From Shimia_B sp039815465 (GTDB lineage Bacteria > Pseudomonadota > Alphaproteobacteria > Rhodobacterales > Rhodobacteraceae), in contig JBCBZG010000010.1 in assembly GCA_039815465.1 (NCBI GenBank), positions 1 through 64,000 on the forward strand: 64,000 nucleotides of DNA, written 5' to 3'. The notes under the pieces were generated by a model. It saw only the letters and a program-made list of their open reading frames with translations, was not told the DNA's origin and searched no databases. Positions 7,472-16,044 of the stretch are shown here, piece by piece. The translations under genes were made by a program, and so were the position numbers. How positions within the stretch are numbered: position 1 is the first letter of the stretch; each line of letters opens with the position of its first letter.

Positions 7472-9965
7472 CCACGCGGATCACGGCGTTTCTCGGGTCA
7501 TAGGGGCTGTCCTCGGTCACTTCCGCATCCCAAAGCTGATCGAACATCTTTACTTTGAGCTTCGTACCCGGGGTTGCCAAGTCCGGCTTGACGTAGCCCA
7601 TCCCGATGGACGACCCGAAATGCACCGAATACCCGCCGGATGTCAGGCGCCCGACGCGCTCGCCCTTCGGGGTATAGAGCACCTCACGGCCCCATGGGTC
7701 CGCATCGTCCGGTCCGTCGATCTTGAGCGTCACGCACATGGACCGGATGCCGGTGTCGAGCATCGCCTGCTTGCCGTGATAGTCCTTCTCAAGGTCCACA
7801 AAGCGGTCGAGCCCGGCCTCAAGCGGCGTCGCATCGCGGCCCAGCTCGGTCCCAAAGGCGCGATAGGATTTCTCTTGCCGGAGCCAGTTCTGCGCCCGGG
7901 CACCCACGGGTTTGATCCCAAACTCCGCGCCCGCCTCCATGAGCTGATCCCAGAGGTAGTTCTGCATCTCCATCGGGTGATGCAGCTCCCAGCCGAGCTC
8001 CCCCGTATAGGCCACCCGGATCGCGTTCACAGGGCACATCTTGAGCTCGATCTGGCGGGCGGAGAGCCACGGGAAGCGCTTGTTGGACAGCGCGGTCTCT
8101 GGGTCCGGGTCTCGGATGAGCTTGGCCAGCACATCGCGCGACTTCGGCCCCGCGATGGCAAAGACACCCCATTTCTGGGTCACGTCTTCCTCGTTGATGC
8201 GCCCAAACTCGTCCTCTTTCTCCATGATGGCTTTGTAGAGGAAGTCCTCGTCATAGGCATGCCACCCCCCGGCGGAGACGAGGTAGTAGTCGTTTTCGCC
8301 ATTGCGGACGATGGTGTATTCCGTCCGCGTGGTGCCAGCGCTGGTGAGCGCGTAGGTCAGGTTGATGCGTCCGACCTTCGGCAGCTTGTTGCAGGTGAAC
8401 CAATCGAGGAACGCCGTCGCCCCCGGCCCCGTCAGGCGGTGCTTGGCGAAGGCTGTGGCGTCGATCAGGCCCACACCCTCGCGGATCGCCGCTGCCTCAG
8501 CTTTGGCATATTCCCACCAATCGCCACGGCGGAAGGACCGCGCGTCGTGGTCAAAGCTCTCCGGCGCATCCAAAGGCCCGTAATAGTTGGGCCGCTCCCA
8601 CCCGTTCACGCAGCCAAACTGCGCGCCGAGCGCCTTTTGCCGGTCATAGGCAGGCGCCGTGCGCAGCGGGCGGCAGGCCTCCCGCTCCTCATCCGGGTGG
8701 TGCAGGATATAGACGTGGGAATAGCATTCCTCGTTCTTCCGGGCCGCGTATTCCGTCGTCATCCAGTCTTGACCGTAGCGCTTGGGGTCAATCGACGCCA
8801 TGTCGATCTCCGCCTCGCCCTCGGTCATCATCTGGGCGAGGTAGTAGCCTGCGCCACCCGCTGCTGTGATGCCGAACGAGAACCCTTCCGCCAGCCACAT
8901 ATTCTGAAGCCCCGGCGCAGGCCCTATCAGCGGGTTGCCATCAGGCGTGTAGCAGATCGGGCCGTTATAATCGTCCTTCAGCCCCACGGTTTCCGAGGAC
9001 GGAATGCGGTGGATCATGGACATGTACTCCTCCTCGATCCGCTCCAGATCGAGGGGGTAGAGGTCGGCCCGGAACGACTCCGGCACCCCGTATTCGAACC
9101 GCGCCGGAGCTCCCTCTTCATACGGCCCCAGAATCCAGCCACCCCGCTCCTCGCGCACGTACCATTTGGCATCTGCGTCGCGCAGCACCGGGTGCTGGGG
9201 GTTGTTCTTGCGGTATTCGACCAGCGCCGGGTCGGGCTCGGTGACGATATACTGGTGCTCCACCACGATGGCAGGCGTCTTGATCCCCAAAAGCTTTGCC
9301 GTCCGCGGCGCGTGGTTGCCAGAGGCCGTCACGACATGCTCCGCGGTCACCACCACCTGCTCGTCGGACTGAACCAGGTTCCCGCCCTTTTCCACCATCT
9401 TGGTGAGCGTGACTTTCCACTCCGACCCCGTCCATTCAAACCCATCCGCCTGCCAGCGCTGCTCAATGGCCACACCCAATTGGCGCGCCCCGGCAGCCAT
9501 CGCGTTCGTCACATCGGCAGGGTTAATGTAGCCATCCGTCGGATGGTAAATCGCACCAACAAGATCCTCGGTCCGCACCAAAGGCCACCGTTCCTTGATC
9601 TCAGCCGGCGTCATCCACTCATAGGGCACGCCGCAAGTTTCAGCGGTGGAGGCATAGAGCATATACTCATCCATCCGCTCCTGGCTCTGCGCCATGCGCA
9701 GGTTGCCCACGACGTAAAAGCCCGGATCCTGGCCCGTCTCCTCCTTCAACGTCTTGTAGAACTTGATGGAATAGTCGTGGATATGGGTCGTCGCATAAGA
9801 CATGTTGAAATAGGGAAGCAGCCCCGCCGCATGCCACGTGGACCCCGCAGTGAGCGCGTCCCGCTCCACCTGCATCGTGTCCCACCCCGCCTTGCCCAAG
9901 TGATACGCGATGGACGTGCCCACTGCACCGCCCCCAATCACCAGCGCCTTCACATGCGTCTTCAT
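7464..9965 (-). CDS. GcvT-fused FAD-dependent dehydrogenase (dimethylglycine/sarcosine dehydrogenase family)
   Basis: This 833-residue enzyme has two parts. Residues about 1-370 are a DAO-type FAD domain (LVIGGGAVGTSIAYHLGKAG near the start). AGSTWHAAGL carries the His that holds FAD covalently in dimethylglycine dehydrogenase. A linker FAO_M-type region and a GcvT tetrahydrofolate-binding half follow (about 440-830). The family oxidatively demethylates N-methylated glycines and hands the one-carbon unit to tetrahydrofolate. I chose the ATG at 9965 because GGGAG lies 8 bases upstream and the Rossmann motif starts at once; the frame is open further, to 10073. The exact substrate (dimethylglycine, sarcosine or a relative) is not fixed by the sequence. 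Confidence 0.9.
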   Translation of the reverse strand: MKTHVKALVIGGGAVGTSIAYHLGKAGWDTMQVERDALTAGSTWHAAGLLPYFNMSYATTHIHDYSIKFYKTLKEETGQDPGFYVVGNLRMAQSQERMDEYMLYASTAETCGVPYEWMTPAEIKERWPLVRTEDLVGAIYHPTDGYINPADVTNAMAAGARQLGVAIEQRWQADGFEWTGSEWKVTLTKMVEKGGNLVQSDEQVVVTAEHVVTASGNHAPRTAKLLGIKTPAIVVEHQYIVTEPDPALVEYRKNNPQHPVLRDADAKWYVREERGGWILGPYEEGAPARFEYGVPESFRADLYPLDLERIEEEYMSMIHRIPSSETVGLKDDYNGPICYTPDGNPLIGPAPGLQNMWLAEGFSFGITAAGGAGYYLAQMMTEGEAEIDMASIDPKRYGQDWMTTEYAARKNEECYSHVYILHHPDEEREACRPLRTAPAYDRQKALGAQFGCVNGWERPNYYGPLDAPESFDHDARSFRRGDWWEYAKAEAAAIREGVGLIDATAFAKHRLTGPGATAFLDWFTCNKLPKVGRINLTYALTSAGTTRTEYTIVRNGENDYYLVSAGGWHAYDEDFLYKAIMEKEDEFGRINEEDVTQKWGVFAIAGPKSRDVLAKLIRDPDPETALSNKRFPWLSARQIELKMCPVNAIRVAYTGELGWELHHPMEMQNYLWDQLMEAGAEFGIKPVGARAQNWLRQEKSYRAFGTELGRDATPLEAGLDRFVDLEKDYHGKQAMLDTGIRSMCVTLKIDGPDDADPWGREVLYTPKGERVGRLTSGGYSVHFGSSIGMGYVKPDLATPGTKLKVKMFDQLWDAEVTEDSPYDPRNAVIRVDG

Positions 9966-10002
9966 CCCGCCGACTCCCATCTGCTGTCGCGCGGACCATG
10001 CC

Positions 10003-10194
10003 CTATCCTGGCGCGATGCGCCAAATCCACCCGACCCAACACCGCCCGAATGCGACCAATGCGCGATCGTCACGGTCGTGATTGAGTATTTTTGGAAAGA
10101 TGAAGCGGGTGTCGGCGCAAAAGTAGCAGCGGCAGAACCCTTGGCGATATCCGTGTATGCGTATTCGGGGCCAAAAGGCCTCTTTGTATTCCAT
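10003..10194 (-). CDS. Possible 63-codon small gene or leader frame
   Basis: The frame starts MEYKEAFWPRIRIHG and ends WVGWIWRIAPG, is rich in Arg and Trp, and matches nothing I know. Its support is the start: GGGAGGG sits 4 bases before the ATG, a very good ribosome-binding site. That same GGGAGGG can pair with CCCTCCC upstream (10238-10244 on the plus strand). Part of the frame crosses the common AT-rich intergenic motif near 10090, which argues against a conserved protein. It could be a leader peptide for the downstream dehydrogenase gene, or spurious. Confidence 0.25.
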   Translation of the reverse strand: MEYKEAFWPRIRIHGYRQGFCRCYFCADTRFIFPKILNHDRDDRALVAFGRCWVGWIWRIAPG

Positions 10195-10198
10195 ACTT

Positions 10199-10244
10199 CC
10201 CTCCCACTGACCAGCAGCGGTCGGATGGCCGCGAGAGGGGAGGG
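10199..10244 (-). promoter_or_regulatory. Stem that could hide a ribosome-binding site
   Basis: On the minus-strand transcript CCCTCCC (10244-10238) can pair with GGGAGGG (10205-10199), with an inner hairpin GACC-N6-GGTC (10222-10209). The second arm is the ribosome-binding site of the 63-codon frame. The arms are seen directly; regulation by folding is inferred. Confidence 0.3.
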
Positions 10245-10356
10245 TCGCCGAAGGCGGAAATCGCGCGCAGCGCGCCCCCCTCAGGTTCAAGCCAGCGCAT
10301 GCTGGCGCAGAAGGGAGGCGGGCGGGCCCGCCATCTGCCACAGGCGCGACAGGACT

Positions 10357-11247
10357 TCAGCGCGCCAGGCTGTCCTGAAAGAGCCCGCCCAAGGCGCGCA
10401 GGCGGGGCGCCATCGGGTTACTGCGCCGCCAAACGAGCCCCACATGCCGCTCGGGCGCCGGCGCCTCAAAGCGCGACACCGACACCCCCTGCCCGCGTGT
10501 TTCGAGCGCGATCGCCATCTCCGGGATCACCGTCAGCCCAAACCCCGTCGCCACCATCTGCACCAGCGTGCTCAACGACCCGGCCTCCATGAACCGGCGC
10601 GCCGCGGGTCCGCCGAGGTTGCACAGGCTCAGCGCTTGGTCGCGAAAGCAATGCCCTTCTTCCAGAAGCAAAAGCTCCATCTGGCTGAGCATCGCGGGGT
10701 CGGGCACCGGCGCTGCGGCCTCCGAAGCGTGCCGCACCAACACGAACTCCTCCGAAAACAGCGGAAATTCCTCAAACGCAGTCTCGCCAACGGGCAGCGC
10801 CAACAGCGCGGCATCGATCTGGAGCCGCGCGAGGTCCTCGATCAGCTGCGCCGTCACCCCTTCTCGCGGGCGCACGGTCAGTTCGGGATAGGCCCCGCGG
10901 AGTGTCCCAATGACCCGGGGCAACAGGTAGGGGGCAATGGTCGGGATGATCCCCAGCCGCAGCGTCCCCGACAGTCGCTCCCGCGAGGCGGCAACGAAAT
11001 CGCCGAAATCCTGCACCTGTGTCAAAATCGACCGCGCCCGCGCCACCGCGTCCTTGCCCAAGGGCGTCAGCGTCACATGCCGCGCGTTGCGTTCAAAGAG
11101 CGGCTCCCCGATCAGCGCCTCCACCTCCTTGATCTGCTGCGACAGCGCCGGTTGGGAGATCGCGCAGGCCCCCGCTGCACGGCTGAACTGCCCGTGATCG
11201 GCAACTGCCACCAGGTAGCGGAGGTGTTTGAGCGTCAGACCATCCAT
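10357..11247 (-). CDS. oxyR: Hydrogen-peroxide-sensing LysR-family regulator OxyR
   Basis: This 296-residue LysR-type regulator has an N-terminal winged helix-turn-helix (residues 5-63, FSRAAGACAISQPALSQQI) and a C-terminal sensor domain. The diagnostic segment is EEGHCFRDQALSLC, which places Cys200 and Cys209 where E. coli OxyR has its redox pair Cys199/Cys208. Peroxide joins the cysteines and the protein then activates antioxidant genes. It is divergent from katG, its classic target, with palindromes in the shared 125-base promoter region. Confidence 0.93.
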   Translation of the reverse strand: MDGLTLKHLRYLVAVADHGQFSRAAGACAISQPALSQQIKEVEALIGEPLFERNARHVTLTPLGKDAVARARSILTQVQDFGDFVAASRERLSGTLRLGIIPTIAPYLLPRVIGTLRGAYPELTVRPREGVTAQLIEDLARLQIDAALLALPVGETAFEEFPLFSEEFVLVRHASEAAAPVPDPAMLSQMELLLLEEGHCFRDQALSLCNLGGPAARRFMEAGSLSTLVQMVATGFGLTVIPEMAIALETRGQGVSVSRFEAPAPERHVGLVWRRSNPMAPRLRALGGLFQDSLAR

Positions 11248-11372
11248 AAGCCACCCTTATAGTAACTAGAGAGATTTAGCATTAGAAACTAATTTAGAAC
11301 TCCTCTAAATCTACGCCCAATCGCGGCGACTCGCCGCAGACCAGTCAGCACAATGTCAGGGGAGCTTTCACC
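11248..11372. promoter_or_regulatory. Shared oxyR-katG promoter region with inverted repeats
   Basis: This short AT-rich divergent region carries several palindromes: TAGT-A-ACTA at 11260-11268, TTAG-AAA-CTAA at 11282-11292 and ATTTAGA-N5-TCTAAAT at 11292-11310. OxyR sites are built from ATAG/CTAT-like half-sites about one helical turn apart, and an ATAG also lies at 11259-11262. These are the likely OxyR contacts controlling both genes. GGGGAG at 11359-11364 precedes the katG ATG as its ribosome-binding site. Confidence 0.6.
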
Positions 11373-13550
11373 ATGGACGGAAACCAGAACATCACAGGCG
11401 GGTGCCCAATCGCCCACGGCGCCAACACGTCCGTCAACCAAACGAGCCATGAGTGGTGGCCCGAAGCGCTGAACCTCGACATCTTGCACCAGGGCGGGGC
11501 GCGCGTGGACCCGATGGACGCAGGCTATTCCTACCGCGAAGCGCTCAAGGAGCTCGACTACGACGCGCTCGTGGCCGACATGGAGGCGCTGCTGACCGAA
11601 AGCCAGGACTGGTGGCCTGCCGACTGGGGCCACTACGGCGGCCTTATGATCCGCCTCGCGTGGCACTCCGCCGGGTCCTACCGCACCTCTGACGGGCGCG
11701 GCGGCGGCGGCGGCGGCAACATCCGCTTCGCGCCGCTCAACTCCTGGCCCGACAACGCGAGCCTCGACAAGGCGCGCCGCCTGCTGTGGCCACTGAAGAA
11801 GAAATACGGCAACAAAATCAGCTGGGCGGACCTGATCCTGCTGTCTGGGACGGTGGCCTACAAAAGCATGGGGCTCAAAATCTACGGCTTCGGCTTCGGG
11901 CGCGAGGATATCTGGGGCCCTGAAAAAGACGTCTATTGGGGGTCGGAGACGGAATGGCTCGCCCCGTCCGAAAGCCGTTACGCCGATCTCGACGACACGG
12001 CGACGCTCGAAAACCCGCTCGCTGCAACGCACATGGGGCTCATCTACGTGAACCCGGAGGGCGTGAACGGCCAGCCTGACCCCGCGCGCACAGCGCTTCA
12101 TGTCCGCGAAACCTTTGCCCGTATGGCGATGAATGACGAAGAAACCGCCGCGCTCACCTGCGGGGGCCACACCGTGGGCAAGGCGCACGGCATCGGCCAC
12201 GGCGACCGCATCGGCGCCGCGCCCGAAGGGGGCGGCCTGCACCAGCAGGGCTTTGGCTGGCTCAACCCCGACCACGGCGCCATGGCCAACAAGGCCTGGA
12301 CCTCCGGCATCGAAGGCGCCTGGACCAAGAACCCCACGCAGTGGGACATGGGCTACTTCGACGCGCTCTTTGGCCACGAATGGCAGCTCGTCAAAGGCCC
12401 CGGCGGCGCCTGGCAGTGGGAGCCCGTGGACATGGCCGAAGAGGACATGCCCCAGGACGCCTCTGACCCCGCCGTGCGTCACAAGCCGATGATGACCGAC
12501 GCCGACATGGCCATGAAAGTCGACCCGATCTACAACGAGATCTGCCAGAAATTCATGGCTGATCCGGAGTATTTCGCCGACACGTTCGCCCGCGCCTGGT
12601 TCAAGCTCACGCACCGCGACATGGGGCCAAAGGCCAACTACCTGGGCCCGCTTGTCCCGTCAGAGGACCTGATCTGGCAGGACGCCGTGCCCGCCGGGGC
12701 CGCAGGCTACGACGTGGACGCGCTGAAAGCTGCCATCGCGGCGGCGGGCGTGCCGGCCGCTGACCTGATCGCCACAGCATGGGACAGCGCGCGCACGTTC
12801 CGCGGGTCCGATATGCGCGGCGGCGCGAACGGCGCCCGCATCCGGCTTGCGCCGCAGAAAGACTGGGCAGGCAATGAGCCTGAGCGGCTCGCCGCCGTGC
12901 TTTCCGTGCTGGAACCGTTGGCTCAAGCCCACGGCGCCTCGATCGCGGACACGATCGTGCTGGCAGGCAACGTGGCGCTGGAACAAGCGATCAGCGCCGC
13001 GGGCTTTGCCGCCGATGTGCCGTTCACCCCAGGCCGCGGCGACGCGACCGAGGATGCCACAGATGCGGAGTCCTTCGCCGCGCTGGAGCCGCTCGCAGAC
13101 GGGTTCCGCAACTGGCAAAAGGACGCGTACTCGGTCAGCCCGGAGGAGATGATGCTCGACCGCGCGCAGCTTTTGGGCCTGACGGCGCAGGAGATGACGG
13201 TGCTCGTCGGTGGTCTGCGGGTGCTCGGCGCCAACCACGGCGGCGCGGCACATGGTGTGTTCACCGACCGCGTGGGGCAGCTGACGACGGACTTCTTCGT
13301 TAACCTCACCGACATGGCCTATTCCTGGCACCCGTCTGAGGAGCCCGGCGAATATGTCATCAAAAGCCGCGCAAGCGGGGACACGATGTGGACAGCCACA
13401 AGCGCCGACCTGGTCTTTGGCTCCAACTCCGTCCTGCGCGCCTATGCGGAGGTCTACGCCCAGGACGACAACCACGAAAAGTTCGTCCGCGACTTCGTAG
13501 CCGCCTGGACCAAAGTGATGGAGGCCGACCGCTTCGACCTCGCGGCGTAA
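11373..13550 (+). CDS. katG: Catalase-peroxidase KatG
   Basis: This 725-residue bifunctional haem enzyme destroys hydrogen peroxide (catalase) and oxidises organic donors (peroxidase). The length is normal for the family, with N-terminal catalytic and C-terminal duplicated halves. The distal site is Arg94, Trp97 and His98 in MIRLAWHSAGSYR; the proximal haem ligand is His266 in CGGHTVGKAHG. The covalent Met-Tyr-Trp adduct residues are present as Trp97, Tyr225 (MGLIYVNPEG) and Met251. No signal peptide is seen, so it is cytoplasmic. It is transcribed away from oxyR and followed by a strong terminator. Confidence 0.97.
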   Translation: MDGNQNITGGCPIAHGANTSVNQTSHEWWPEALNLDILHQGGARVDPMDAGYSYREALKELDYDALVADMEALLTESQDWWPADWGHYGGLMIRLAWHSAGSYRTSDGRGGGGGGNIRFAPLNSWPDNASLDKARRLLWPLKKKYGNKISWADLILLSGTVAYKSMGLKIYGFGFGREDIWGPEKDVYWGSETEWLAPSESRYADLDDTATLENPLAATHMGLIYVNPEGVNGQPDPARTALHVRETFARMAMNDEETAALTCGGHTVGKAHGIGHGDRIGAAPEGGGLHQQGFGWLNPDHGAMANKAWTSGIEGAWTKNPTQWDMGYFDALFGHEWQLVKGPGGAWQWEPVDMAEEDMPQDASDPAVRHKPMMTDADMAMKVDPIYNEICQKFMADPEYFADTFARAWFKLTHRDMGPKANYLGPLVPSEDLIWQDAVPAGAAGYDVDALKAAIAAAGVPAADLIATAWDSARTFRGSDMRGGANGARIRLAPQKDWAGNEPERLAAVLSVLEPLAQAHGASIADTIVLAGNVALEQAISAAGFAADVPFTPGRGDATEDATDAESFAALEPLADGFRNWQKDAYSVSPEEMMLDRAQLLGLTAQEMTVLVGGLRVLGANHGGAAHGVFTDRVGQLTTDFFVNLTDMAYSWHPSEEPGEYVIKSRASGDTMWTATSADLVFGSNSVLRAYAEVYAQDDNHEKFVRDFVAAWTKVMEADRFDLAA

Positions 13551-13570
13551 GCGCAAAGCCAACGCGATTT

Positions 13571-13602
13571 AAGCAGGCCCCGGCACAGTCCGGGGCCTGC
13601 TT
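13571..13602 (+). terminator. Strong rho-independent-like terminator after katG
   Basis: A perfect 13-base stem (AAGCAGGCCCCGG at 13571-13583, its complement at 13590-13602) with the 6-base loop CACAGT begins 20 bases after the katG stop. The stem ends in CTT followed by TGCGTTC, so the T-run is weak, but the stem is very stable. Confidence 0.8.
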
Positions 13603-13689
13603 GCGTTCGGGGGCCGCTCAACCCCATTGCGAGATGGCCCACCCCGGTGCATCCTCCGTACAAAGCAATTTCTGCACCGGACCATTGCC

Positions 13690-14406
13690 ATGAAACTTTC
13701 CGTCAAACGCGCTGGTGAGCTCGTATCGAACCGCTGGTTTCGCCGGGCGATGCTCCGCGGTCGGCCCATTCCTGGGCTGCGGCGCGTGACGCCGCGGGGA
13801 GAGGCGCAGGCGGGCTATACAGAGGATAACGTCCTCATCATCACGGGTTCCAGCAGCTTTTTCGACTATGCTCACTACAATTTGCGCCCCAACCGCTTTG
13901 TGCCGCATTCCGAAGGCTACCGCCGCATCACGTCGCAATTCGGCTACGCGCCCTTTCACAAAGGCTTTCTGCTGCACGCGTCGGAGGTGATGGCGTTTGT
14001 TGGCGACGACCTGCCGGATTTCATCGTCGGTCACTCGCTTGGTGCGGCGTCGGCGCAGATCGTGGGCATGACGCTGAATATCCCTACCATCACCTTCGCC
14101 TCCCCTCAGACCGTGGCGCGGCGATTTTTGGACCAGCCCGCGCTGCGCCAAATCAGCCATCCGCAATGGAATATCCTCAACATCGCTTGGCGCACCGATA
14201 TCGCCACCCGCGGCTATCGGTTTCTGGGGATGCGCTGCTTGGGCTTTCGCGAGGTGCTAGAGATCCAGGGCTGGCGCAACCGGAGGATCGACCACTTTGC
14301 CAGTGACTACCTGCGGCTCCTGCGTGATGACGCGGACAAGGGACCGGGCCGCAAGGTGCCCGACGCCTGGCCCGACCGCAGCTATGCGGTGCCAAAACTG
14401 GTCTAA
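13690..14406 (+). CDS. Lipase-class-3-like alpha/beta hydrolase
   Basis: This 238-residue protein contains the nucleophile elbow VGHSLGAASAQIVG, a G-H-S-L-G motif typical of class-3 lipases. ITGSSSFFDYAHYNLRPNR lies upstream, where class-3 lipases have their oxyanion-hole strand, and a plausible late acid/His pair appears in WRTDIATRGYR and RIDHFASDY. No signal peptide is visible, so it is probably cytoplasmic. The natural ester substrate is unknown. The ATG at 13690 was preferred to the upstream frame at 13627, which runs through the katG downstream region. Its stop overlaps the convergent RidA gene by 4 bases. Confidence 0.75.
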   Translation: MKLSVKRAGELVSNRWFRRAMLRGRPIPGLRRVTPRGEAQAGYTEDNVLIITGSSSFFDYAHYNLRPNRFVPHSEGYRRITSQFGYAPFHKGFLLHASEVMAFVGDDLPDFIVGHSLGAASAQIVGMTLNIPTITFASPQTVARRFLDQPALRQISHPQWNILNIAWRTDIATRGYRFLGMRCLGFREVLEIQGWRNRRIDHFASDYLRLLRDDADKGPGRKVPDAWPDRSYAVPKLV

Positions 14407-14792
14407 GGCGCGGCGGCCGTCACCTCCACCTCCACCAGAAACTCGGGCCGGGTGAAGCCGGTGACGATCACAAGCGTGGAGGCTGGCAGCTGATCCTTGT
14501 CGCCCAGCCACGCATCCCGCGCGGCCATGTAGGCGGCCATATGGGCGCGGTCTGTGACAAAGGCGGCGATGCGCACGGTGTCTGCGGGGCCCATCCCGGC
14601 CTCTGCCAAGATATGCCCGCAGTTTTCAAAGCAGAGCTTTGCCTGCGCCTCCGCGCTTTCGGGCACGGTCCCGTCGGCGGCCAAGGGCAACTGGCCCGAA
14701 GTCACCGCCACGCGCCATCCGGCTGGAATTTCGATGCCATGGGCGTAGCGACCAAAGGGGGCCGCAATCGCGCCGGGTGTAAGAGATTTCAT
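14403..14792 (-). CDS. RidA/YjgF/YER057c-family protein
   Basis: This 129-residue single-domain Rid protein (MKSLTPGAIAAPFGRYAHG) has the family sequence ASTLVIVTGFTRPEFLVEVEVTAA at its C-terminus. Archetypal RidA hydrolyses reactive enamines/imines made by PLP enzymes; that activity needs an Arg in the C-terminal segment, and TGFTRPEFLVEVEV offers one. It is convergent with the lipase-like gene and divergent from the transport/catabolic operon at 15032. It could act on an intermediate of that pathway, but only position suggests this. Confidence 0.85.
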   Translation of the reverse strand: MKSLTPGAIAAPFGRYAHGIEIPAGWRVAVTSGQLPLAADGTVPESAEAQAKLCFENCGHILAEAGMGPADTVRIAAFVTDRAHMAAYMAARDAWLGDKDQLPASTLVIVTGFTRPEFLVEVEVTAAAP

Positions 14793-15031
14793 CGCCTGAT
14801 CCTCGCCTGTGTCGCGGACCACCACGTTCGGTCCCGCCCTGCCGCATTTTGCGCCACTGAACCGGCGGAGCGCACCGATTTCGACGTCACTGCGCAAAAA
14901 AATTAGGCGAAGGGAGATCATTCGCGTAACAAATAGCCGGAGCGCCTTCACAAAGGGCGCAGCTAGGGGGCCCGCGCTTGAGTGAACGGGTCGGCTGTCC
15001 TGCAATGACGCATCACAGATTCGAGGGAAAC

Positions 15032-16042
15032 ATGACCAAAATCGCTGCACTGAAACTGGCCACCGTTGGGGCTGCCGCGCTCGCTGCTGGGTCCGCGGCT
15101 CAGGCTGACGGGCACCTGACCGAGGTGACATTCGGCACCAACTGGGTCGCGCAGGCCGAACACGGTGGCTTCTACCAGTCCGTGGCCGACGGCACGTATG
15201 AGGCATGCGGCCTCGACGTCACGATCCTGCCCGGCGGGCCCCAGGTGAACAACCAGGCGCTCATGCTCGCAGGCCGGATCGATTTCTACATGGGCGGGCA
15301 CCTCGATGCCTACTTCGCCGTCGAAGAAGGGCTGCCCATCGTCAATGTCATGTCGTCCTTCCAGAAGGACCCGCAGGTGATCATGTCCCACCCGGGCAAG
15401 GTCAGCTCCTTTGAGGAGCTTAAGGATCTGCGCATGATCGTTCAGGACGCCGCGACCTACTATGAGTGGATGAAGGCGGCTTATGGCTTTGGCGACGACA
15501 ACCGCCAGCCCTACACGTTTAACTCCGCACCGTTCATCGCCAACGAGAACAGCGCGCAGCAGGGCTATCTGTCCTCTGAGCCCTACGCGATCCTGCAAGA
15601 AACCGGGATCGAGGTTGACGTGTGGCTGATCGCCGACGCGGGCTACAACGCCTACTCCACCACCATCCAGACCAAGCAGGATGTCATCGACGAGAGCCCT
15701 GACGTGGTGAAGTGCTTCGTCGAAGGGTCGATCCTCGGCTGGTACAACTACATCTATGGTGACAACGCCGCCGCTGACGCGCTGATCCTCGCCGACAACC
15801 CTGACATGACGCAGGACAAGATCGATTTCGCCATTAACGCGATGATCGAAAACGGCATCGTCGATTCCGGCGACACCCTGACGCTGGGCGTCGGTGCAAT
15901 GACCGATGAACGCTCCGAAAGCTTCTACAACAACATGGTTGAGGCTGGTGTTCTGCCCGAAGGTCTGGACTTCAAGAAAGCCTATGACCTGAGCTTCATC
16001 AACGCGGGCCTCGGGCTCGAACTGCGCCCGGACGATATGTAG
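15032..16042 (+). CDS. ABC transporter substrate-binding protein, NMT1/THI5-like
   Basis: This 336-residue periplasmic binding protein has a signal peptide (MTKIAALKLATVGAAALAAG, cleavage near AQA-DG). The NMT1-like fold is shown by FGTNWVAQAEHGGFYQSVAD, a hallmark of pyrimidine- and thiamine-precursor-type binding proteins, and by PDVVKCFVEGSILGWYNYI. It heads the eight-gene operon ending at 22415. The ATG at 15032 was chosen because GAGGGAA sits just before it and the signal peptide begins there. Family ligands are small N-heterocycles or sulfonates; the ligand here is unknown. Confidence 0.92.
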   Translation: MTKIAALKLATVGAAALAAGSAAQADGHLTEVTFGTNWVAQAEHGGFYQSVADGTYEACGLDVTILPGGPQVNNQALMLAGRIDFYMGGHLDAYFAVEEGLPIVNVMSSFQKDPQVIMSHPGKVSSFEELKDLRMIVQDAATYYEWMKAAYGFGDDNRQPYTFNSAPFIANENSAQQGYLSSEPYAILQETGIEVDVWLIADAGYNAYSTTIQTKQDVIDESPDVVKCFVEGSILGWYNYIYGDNAAADALILADNPDMTQDKIDFAINAMIENGIVDSGDTLTLGVGAMTDERSESFYNNMVEAGVLPEGLDFKKAYDLSFINAGLGLELRPDDM

Positions 16043-16044
16043 TC

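Larger units (their letters stand above)
9966..10356. other. 391-base gap between oxyR and the GcvT-fused dehydrogenase gene
   Basis: Both flanking genes are on the minus strand. The gap holds a possible 63-codon frame with a ribosome-binding site (10003-10194), a stem that would cover that site (10199-10244), the hairpin GCCAGC-GCAT-GCTGGC near 10293-10308, and the AT-rich motif AGTATTTTTGGA at 10085-10096, which recurs at 63781-63792 in reverse. I found no known riboswitch consensus. Confidence 0.4.

Noticed and set aside
7395..10085. Plus-strand open frame of 896 codons opposite the GcvT-fused dehydrogenase
   Set aside because: It is the antisense shadow of a clearly homologous enzyme in GC-rich DNA; the product is Arg/His/Pro-rich with no family features.
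9966..10356. Glycine riboswitch before the GcvT-fused gene
   Set aside because: I looked for the conserved glycine-aptamer cores and did not see them; only simple stems are present.
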